DNA of 38,136 nucleotides. It comes from CAZSWS01 sp964610765 (lineage in GTDB: Bacteria > Bacteroidota > Bacteroidia > Bacteroidales > Tannerellaceae). A program made the position numbers and the translations under genes. This document shows, piece by piece, positions 33,621 through 38,136 of the stretch. Below the pieces are notes generated by a model that ran no database searches, had not been told where the DNA came from, and worked only from the letters and a program-made list of their open reading frames with translations. Positions within the stretch are counted from its first letter, which is position 1; every line of letters begins with the position of its first letter. Where the stretch lies: assembly GCA_964610765.1 (NCBI GenBank), contig CAZSWS010000019.1, forward strand, positions 1-38,136, written 5' to 3'.

Positions 33621-33953
33621 TTACATATTATCCTTTTCCTTGCTCGGATTTCTGTAATAAATATTGTCATCTTCATACTCCTGAATCGCAATAAGCGTAG
33701 GCTTGGGTAGCTTTTCATAGTAGCGAGATATTTCTATCTGTTCCCTGTTTTCAAACACTTCCTCCAGATTGTCTGTGAAAGAGGCAAACTCTTGAAGTTT
33801 TTTCTCCAAGTCATGCTTCATTTCTGTTCCAATCTGGTTGGCTCTTTTTGAAATAACCATAACTGTTTCATAAACATTCTCTGTCTCTTTGCTTAAGAGG
33901 TTCATGTCGCGAGTAATAGTTGTTGTAGGAGCAGTTGTTTTTTTGTAATCCAT
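33621..33953 (-). CDS. rpoZ: DNA-directed RNA polymerase subunit omega-like protein
   Basis: 110 residues of the Bacteroidota RpoZ/Rpb6 type. This divergent omega is recognised mainly by its size, its helical core (ETENVYETVMVISKRANQIG, about 23-42) and its constant position downstream of bamD in Bacteroides. The C-terminal tail is extended and acidic (EYEDDNIYYRNPSKEKDNM). Omega helps RNA polymerase assembly and, in some bacteria, ppGpp binding. The usual proteobacterial motifs are weak, so the call rests partly on context. It starts 24 bases after the bamD stop and is followed by a terminator. Confidence 0.8.
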   Translation of the reverse strand: MDYKKTTAPTTTITRDMNLLSKETENVYETVMVISKRANQIGTEMKHDLEKKLQEFASFTDNLEEVFENREQIEISRYYEKLPKPTLIAIQEYEDDNIYYRNPSKEKDNM

Positions 33954-33977
33954 CTTGCTGAATATAATTATTGTTGA

Positions 33978-34796
33978 TTAATATACTGTTACTATTTTTT
34001 TGTTTGCGTAATCGAAATACTTTTGTACCTCTTTGGCATATTTTCCTTCAGGATATTCGTTCATGTATCCGTAGTATTCGTCTATAACATCCCGATACCT
34101 GGTTTGTGTTTTGTCAGCCACACTCACTAGCGCCAGCTCGTATTTTGCACTAATCATTAAATAGATAAAGTCTTCTCTGTATTTGCTATACGGATAGTCT
34201 TGTAGTGCATTGTTAGCTGTGATTACACAGGCCTCATAGTTGTTACCCATGTAGGTGCCCAGATTATAATATAAGCGTGAGCTTAGCAATTCTTTATAGG
34301 CCAATTTGTCTTGAAGCTCATAAATCACTTCTTGAGCTTGTTTGGCTCTTTCACTTTGCGGATAATACTCCAGGTATAAGTGTAGCTGCTGTATAGCTCC
34401 CATGGTGATCGATTGGTCTAATTGTATGTCAGGAGATTCCTGCGCTAAACCATAGCCGGCATAAAAACGAGAGAGTTCCGCAAACTCGCCTTTGGGATAA
34501 GTCGTGTAGTATTGCTTGAAGTAAGCTGTAGCTGTTTGATAGTCTTTCTGTCCGTAATAGCTTTGAGCTAACAGATATAAAGACTCTTCTGCATAAGATA
34601 AACCCTTGAAAATGGGTACCAATTCTTCTAGCAATGTAGCTGATCGGGCATATTTCTTTTCGTTATAATACTTCTTTGCATACGAATATTTCATTTCGTA
34701 GTCAGTACTTTTCAATACCGAGTTGTATTCTCCACATGAGGAGAATAGCAAAGAAATCGAGAGGATCGCTATGCTGAAAACTAAGCTTTTTTTCAT
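33978..34796 (-). CDS. bamD: Outer membrane protein assembly factor BamD
   Basis: A periplasm-facing lipoprotein of the BAM complex, which inserts beta-barrel proteins in the outer membrane. 272 residues: signal peptide with lipobox LFSSC (Cys21), then about five TPR-like helical repeats (about 35-250), including YAEESLYLLAQSYYGQKDYQTATAYF and the YYPQSERAKQAQEVI segment. It is slightly longer than E. coli BamD, as is usual in Bacteroides. It is first of a unit with the omega-like gene and has a good promoter (boxes at 34818-34825 and 34847-34850). Confidence 0.92.
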   Translation of the reverse strand: MKKSLVFSIAILSISLLFSSCGEYNSVLKSTDYEMKYSYAKKYYNEKKYARSATLLEELVPIFKGLSYAEESLYLLAQSYYGQKDYQTATAYFKQYYTTYPKGEFAELSRFYAGYGLAQESPDIQLDQSITMGAIQQLHLYLEYYPQSERAKQAQEVIYELQDKLAYKELLSSRLYYNLGTYMGNNYEACVITANNALQDYPYSKYREDFIYLMISAKYELALVSVADKTQTRYRDVIDEYYGYMNEYPEGKYAKEVQKYFDYANKKIVTVY

Positions 34797-34817
34797 TCAA
34801 TTCTCTGTTTAAGCGTA

Positions 34818-34825
34818 CAAAGGTA
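34818..34825 (-). promoter_or_regulatory. -7 promoter box for bamD
   Basis: The minus strand reads TACCTTTG, 21 bases upstream of the ATG. A TTTG at 34847-34850 lies 21 bases further upstream, matching the -33 element of Bacteroidota promoters, so this is one of the two most complete promoters in the window. Confidence 0.7.
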
Positions 34826-34866
34826 ACAAGAAAGAGGTTAATATCACAAAATGAAAACGTTAATAA

Positions 34867-35292
34867 TTACAACTTGTATAACTCGCTCGCAGCAAGCAGT
34901 TCTATTTTATTTTCCTTGAGCTGATCGATGCACTGCTCTATGTTGTCCGGACGGATGATTACATTGGCTACATTTCCTTCAGAAAACGCATACATGTATT
35001 CAATGAAAACACCGGCTGAATAAATCACATCCAACACTTTAGCTAAAGCACCCGCTTGGTTAGGAGTTTGGATGCACACCACATCCGTGATATTCACAGC
35101 ATATCCTTTTTCTTTCAATACATCTATCGCCGCATCTGTATCCGATACAATAACACGGAGTATACCAAAGTCTGAATTTTCAGAAACGGTAAATGCCGTC
35201 ATGTTTATTTTTTTCTCGCCTAGCAGTCTTGCAATTTCATTGAAACGCCCTTTTCTGTTTTCTAAAAAAATAGATAATTGTTTGATAAGCAT
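34867..35292 (-). CDS. ACT domain-containing amino-acid-binding protein
   Basis: A cytoplasmic protein of 141 residues made of two ACT-like beta-alpha-beta units (about 1-70 and 70-141): QLSIFLENRKGRFNEIARLL and VVCIQTPNQAGALAKVLDVI, each with the turn expected for amino-acid ligands. Tandem ACT proteins of this kind sense amino acids or, next to phenylacetate-CoA ligase genes, probably an aromatic amino acid or its keto acid. It begins 19 bases after the ligase stop and is certainly in the same operon. It has no catalytic domain, so a regulatory role is inferred. Confidence 0.87.
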   Translation of the reverse strand: MLIKQLSIFLENRKGRFNEIARLLGEKKINMTAFTVSENSDFGILRVIVSDTDAAIDVLKEKGYAVNITDVVCIQTPNQAGALAKVLDVIYSAGVFIEYMYAFSEGNVANVIIRPDNIEQCIDQLKENKIELLAASELYKL

Positions 35293-35311
35293 AGCAGTAT
35301 GTTTTATATGA

Positions 35312-36613
35312 TTAGATCAATTTTCGGTTGTCAATTACGCGTTTAGCTTTTCCGGTACTTCGTTCAATGCTTCTTGGTTCAACAATCTTGACCGTTGGTT
35401 GTAAACCAATAACGCTTTGAAGTCTGTTGGTGATTTTCTTTCTGAGTTCAATCATTTTATTCATCCCGTCAGACAGGTAGGTGTCTTTTATCTCAACCTG
35501 TACTTCGAATGTATCTGTGTTGTTGATTCTATCGACCGTAATTAAATAATGTGGCTCAAATTCTTCCATTTCAAGAATGACTGATTCTACTTGCGATGGG
35601 AATACATTTACTCCACGTATAATCATCATGTCGTCACTTCTTCCTAAGATTCGTCCCATCTTTACGGCAGTTCTTCCACATGCACAGTTTTCATAGCTAA
35701 GCGATGTGAGGTCTCTGGTGCGATAGCGAATCATTGGCATACCCTCTTTGGTGAGCGTAGTAAACACTAACTCTCCTTTTTCTCCGGCAGGTAATGGCTC
35801 AAGCGTTACCGGATCAATAATTTCCGGGAAGAAATGGTCTTCCCATAAGTGCGTGCCATCTTGCTGTTGGCATTCGCAGCCTACACCCGGTCCACACATT
35901 TCTGTTAGGCCATAAATGTCGTATGCTTTGATATTTAAAGAGTTTTCTATTTCTTGTCGCATATTGACCGTCCATGGTTCAGCACCAAATATGCCTATTT
36001 TAAGATTAAACTCCTCTTGTGGAATACCGGAGTCTTTGATGGCTTCAGCCAGATAAAGGGCGTAAGAAGGGGTGCAGGCAAGTACTTTTGCCCCAAAATC
36101 ATGCATGAGCTGTATTTGTTTTTTTGTATTTCCACTGCTGATAGGTATGACGGTTCCACCTAAATATTCTACGCCGGCATGTAGCCCCAGTCCTCCGGTG
36201 AATAGGCCATAACCGTATGAAACCTGCACCAGGTCTTGTTTGCTTACGCCAAAAGAATACAAGCACCGGGCAACGACTTCGCTCCATATAGAGAGGTCTT
36301 TGCGTGTGTAGCCCACGACGATGGGTTTGCCGGTTGTGCCGGAAGAAGCATGAAGTCTGACTATTTGAGACATCGGGACAGCCATCAGCCCAAAAGGGTA
36401 GTTGTCTCTCAGGTCTTGTTTAACGGTGAAGGGTAGTTTTTTGATATCATCGATTGTTTGAATATCATCCGGGGTTAACCCCAATTCTTGCATACGTTTT
36501 CTATAAAAAGGCGTATTGTGATAGGCATGCTCTACGGTTCTTTTCAATCGGATGTTTTGTAACTTTTGCATCTCTTCACGAGGCATCGTCTCAATAGCTT
36601 CATTCCACATCAT
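35312..36613 (-). CDS. Phenylacetate-CoA ligase family adenylate-forming enzyme
   Basis: An AMP-forming acyl-CoA ligase of the PaaK type, 433 residues. It has the ATP-binding loop HASSGTTGKPIVVGYTRKD (88-106), YGYGLFTGGLGLHAG, YDIYGLTEMCGPGVGCEC (about 232-249), RYRTRDLT and GRILGRSDDMMIIRGVNVFP (C-terminal hinge, about 327-346). Cysteines in GCEC and NCACGR suggest a bound metal. In anaerobes without the aerobic phenylacetate pathway, such proteins usually activate arylacetates made by or used by indolepyruvate/phenylpyruvate oxidoreductases. Those ferredoxin oxidoreductase genes are not next to it here. It is paired with an ACT-domain gene 19 bases downstream, which suggests control by aromatic amino acids. 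Confidence 0.88.
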   Translation of the reverse strand: MMWNEAIETMPREEMQKLQNIRLKRTVEHAYHNTPFYRKRMQELGLTPDDIQTIDDIKKLPFTVKQDLRDNYPFGLMAVPMSQIVRLHASSGTTGKPIVVGYTRKDLSIWSEVVARCLYSFGVSKQDLVQVSYGYGLFTGGLGLHAGVEYLGGTVIPISSGNTKKQIQLMHDFGAKVLACTPSYALYLAEAIKDSGIPQEEFNLKIGIFGAEPWTVNMRQEIENSLNIKAYDIYGLTEMCGPGVGCECQQQDGTHLWEDHFFPEIIDPVTLEPLPAGEKGELVFTTLTKEGMPMIRYRTRDLTSLSYENCACGRTAVKMGRILGRSDDMMIIRGVNVFPSQVESVILEMEEFEPHYLITVDRINNTDTFEVQVEIKDTYLSDGMNKMIELRKKITNRLQSVIGLQPTVKIVEPRSIERSTGKAKRVIDNRKLI

Positions 36614-36912
36614 AATAATGAGAGATTTTTCAGAGTTAGTTTTAATTTGTATTTATTAAACAATACAAAATAACAACTTTTTCTAATGCGAAGTAGCCAA
36701 ATTACAGTTTATTATAATTCCGGTCTTTGAGTGCATCCTTTTGGCAAAGTGGTGATTTGCTTCTGTTAGTTACTTTTTTTCTTTATTAGCAAGCATGCGT
36801 TTTCGCTTGTTTTATTGCTGATAATCAGTGTGTTGTTTGTCTTTGTTTGCTTTTTTGATAGAATGGTCGTGTTTTAACTATAGAAAATTTAAGTAGTTTT
36901 TAATCTGCTTTT

Positions 36913-36942
36913 TTTGTAAGAGGCTAATTAACTTTATCTTTG
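36913..36942 (+). promoter_or_regulatory. Promoter of the coiled-coil protein gene
   Basis: TTTG at 36913-36916 and TATCTTTG at 36935-36942, 18 bases apart, fit the -33/-7 Bacteroidota consensus. The leader is only about 13-15 bases. It favours the ATG at 36963 over a TTG at 36954 that would sit near the transcription start. Confidence 0.65.
36935..36942 (+). promoter_or_regulatory. -7 box within the coiled-coil gene promoter
   Basis: TATCTTTG, exact TAnnTTTG, 20 bases upstream of the ATG at 36963. Part of the promoter described for 36913-36942. Confidence 0.6.
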
Positions 36943-36962
36943 CGACAGATTAATTGATAATT

Positions 36963-37946
36963 ATGAATAAAGAAAAAGATTCAATAGAAGAAAAAGATAT
37001 ACGTAATAATCCACAAACTGATTATAGTGATTCGTTTGATGACTTTGATATGCCCAAGCCGTCTAATGGTTCATCTAAAAAAGGGTTGATTATTGCGATA
37101 ATTATTGTTTTGATTCTAATCCTTAGTGGAGGAGGATATTATATCTTTCGGCAAAAGCAAGAGATGGAGTCATTGGTTTCAGCTTTTAATTTAGAAAAAG
37201 AATCGCTTGAAGATGAATATACAGAGCTTTCATTACAGTATGAAGGCTATAAGTTTAGTATCAATAACGATTCGTTGGTTACGCTGTTAAATACGGAGCA
37301 GATGAAAGTTGAGCGATTACTGGAAGAACTTCGTACAGTGAAGGCAACTAATGCCAATCGGATAAACGAGCTGAAACGTGAGCTGGCAACACTGCGTGAG
37401 ATTATGCGTGGGTATGTAGCTCAAATTGACTCGTTGAGTAAAGAAAATGAAACGCTGAAGACCCAGAAAACAGAAGTAGAGCAAAAGTATCGCCGGGCTT
37501 CTAATCAGGCGGCTCAGTTGGCGAAAGATAAAGAGCATTTGACAGAGCGGGTTAGCTTGGCCAGTATGTTAGACGCATCTAATATACAAGTGAGCGCAGT
37601 CAACTCGAAAGGGAAAGTGCAGAAGCGAATCAAACGCATGGAGCAATTTGTTATTACCTTTATTCTGGCACGTAATGTGACGGCTCCGGTTGGTGAGAAA
37701 ACGCTGTTCATTCGGATTATGAAACCGGATGATACGATTTTGATGAAAAACAATTCCGGCACGTTCGATTTTGAAGGTCGTCAGTTGAACTATTCCATTA
37801 AAAAGACCATTGAATATGATGGCGAAGAAGTTCCCGTCACGATGTACTGGGATATTGAAGAGTTTCTATCGCCCGGCACTTACCGGGTGGATGTTTTTGC
37901 TGATGGTAATCAAATAGGACGTCGCTCGTTCACGTTAGAAGATTAA
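36963..37946 (+). CDS. Membrane-anchored coiled-coil protein of unknown function
   Basis: 327 residues from ATG 36963. The acidic, disordered N-terminus (DYSDSFDDFDMPKP) is followed by Lys-Lys and a single membrane helix (about 40-62, GLIIAIIIVLILILSGGGYY). Charged heptad-like sequence predicting a long coiled coil follows (about 65-200: ELRTVKATNANRINELKREL, SLSKENETLKTQKTEVEQ). A compact C-terminal beta-rich domain (about 205-327) ends in YRVDVFADGNQIGRRSFTLED and resembles an Ig-like fold. Topology suggests cytoplasmic N-terminus and periplasmic coil and domain. I do not recognise the family; envelope scaffolding is a guess. It has its own promoter and terminator. Confidence 0.8.
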   Translation: MNKEKDSIEEKDIRNNPQTDYSDSFDDFDMPKPSNGSSKKGLIIAIIIVLILILSGGGYYIFRQKQEMESLVSAFNLEKESLEDEYTELSLQYEGYKFSINNDSLVTLLNTEQMKVERLLEELRTVKATNANRINELKRELATLREIMRGYVAQIDSLSKENETLKTQKTEVEQKYRRASNQAAQLAKDKEHLTERVSLASMLDASNIQVSAVNSKGKVQKRIKRMEQFVITFILARNVTAPVGEKTLFIRIMKPDDTILMKNNSGTFDFEGRQLNYSIKKTIEYDGEEVPVTMYWDIEEFLSPGTYRVDVFADGNQIGRRSFTLED

Positions 37947-37969
37947 GCATTCAATCTTATATTCTCCAT

Positions 37970-37999
37970 AGCCTGCCAATTGTTTTGGCAGGCTTTTTT
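37970..37999 (+). terminator. Intrinsic terminator after the coiled-coil gene
   Basis: AGCCTGCCAA (37970-37979) and TTGGCAGGCT (37985-37994) pair perfectly over 10 bases with a 5-base loop, followed by TTTTT. It lies 23 bases after the stop. The 137 bases beyond it to the window end show only weak inverted repeats and no gene. Confidence 0.92.
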
Positions 38000-38136
38000 G
38001 TGTGTTTACACTTCTGTAAAGTATTGGCTGTCTGTGATTAACCGCGTTCTTCCCCTTGTGTTTAATCACTTTTAGACGCAAGTTTTAATCATATCGGTGG
38101 TGGCTTTTAATTTTTTCAATAGGGGCAACTAATCGG

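Larger units (their letters stand above)
36614..36962. other. 349-base divergent spacer between PaaK-like gene and coiled-coil gene
   Basis: AT-rich DNA with a strong promoter for the rightward gene (-33 TTTG 36913-36916, -7 36935-36942). No exact -7 box was found for the leftward ligase gene. A small perfect palindrome (CTGATAATCAG, about 36819-36829) may be a binding site. No open frame of interest. Confidence 0.5.

Noticed and set aside
38005..38069. Small inverted repeats near the window end (TTTACA/TGTAAA and GTGATTAA/TTAATCAC)
   Set aside because: Arms of 6 and 8 bases in AT-rich DNA are easily due to chance, and the region is cut by the window edge.

Overview
The window looks like a chromosomal segment of a member of the Bacteroidales, most likely Bacteroides or a close relative. 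The reasons are: moderately AT-rich DNA; repeated TAnnTTTG-type -7 promoter boxes, characteristic of the Bacteroidota primary sigma factor, upstream of eight transcription units; many lipoprotein glycoside hydrolases; DUF4293 and DUF5063 proteins; and an omega/Rpb6-like RNA polymerase subunit next to bamD. I saw no rRNA, tRNA, CRISPR array, insertion sequence, phage or integrase gene. Most of the window is stable housekeeping or accessory metabolic DNA.

Layout. 1-816: 3' part of a lipoprotein gene cut by the window edge. 907-1848 (-): malate dehydrogenase. 2009-4306 (-): overlapping operon of a DUF5063 protein, a DEDDy 3'-5' exonuclease and an RlmI-like rRNA methyltransferase. 4409-8767 (-): three overlapping genes, an MBOAT O-acyltransferase and two membrane-anchored SGNH/GDSL hydrolases, probably an envelope or exported-glycan O-acetylation module. 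8897-14543 (-): ZIP metal transporter, lipoprotein xylose-isomerase-like TIM barrel, GH31 and GH89 glycosidases. 15057-16445 (+): aspartate ammonia-lyase with a structured leader. 16517-18562 (-): GH127 lipoprotein. 18805-20841 (+): a TonB-dependent receptor, followed by a striking inverted/direct repeat cluster. 21286-24351 (+): hexuronate operon (LacI-type regulator, SDR mannonate/fructuronate oxidoreductase, mannonate dehydratase UxuA). 24429-24746 (+): DUF493 protein. 24778-27074 (-): cinA and tsaD. 27145-31635 (+): large TamB-like protein whose N-terminus lacks a usable start codon in frame. 31627-36613 (-): lipB, mtgA, DUF4293, omega subunit, bamD, ACT-domain protein and a phenylacetate-CoA ligase homologue. 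36963-37946 (+): an unrecognised membrane-anchored coiled-coil protein.

How the genes fit together. aspA and mdh feed the fumarate/malate branch used by Bacteroides in anaerobic fumarate respiration. The uxu operon channels hexuronates towards KDG. GH89, GH31 and GH127 are exported glycan-trimming enzymes without SusC/SusD partners here. TamB, BamD, MtgA and the MBOAT/SGNH module are envelope biogenesis functions.

I found no obvious wholly new defence or mobile system. The items most worth a second look are: the repeat cluster at 20887-20960; the terminator-like leader hairpin of aspA; the apparent frameshift or missing start at the TamB N-terminus; a perfect 20-bp palindrome just upstream of the receptor promoter; the dual-SGNH/MBOAT operon; and a localised codon-usage shift in the receptor plug domain.
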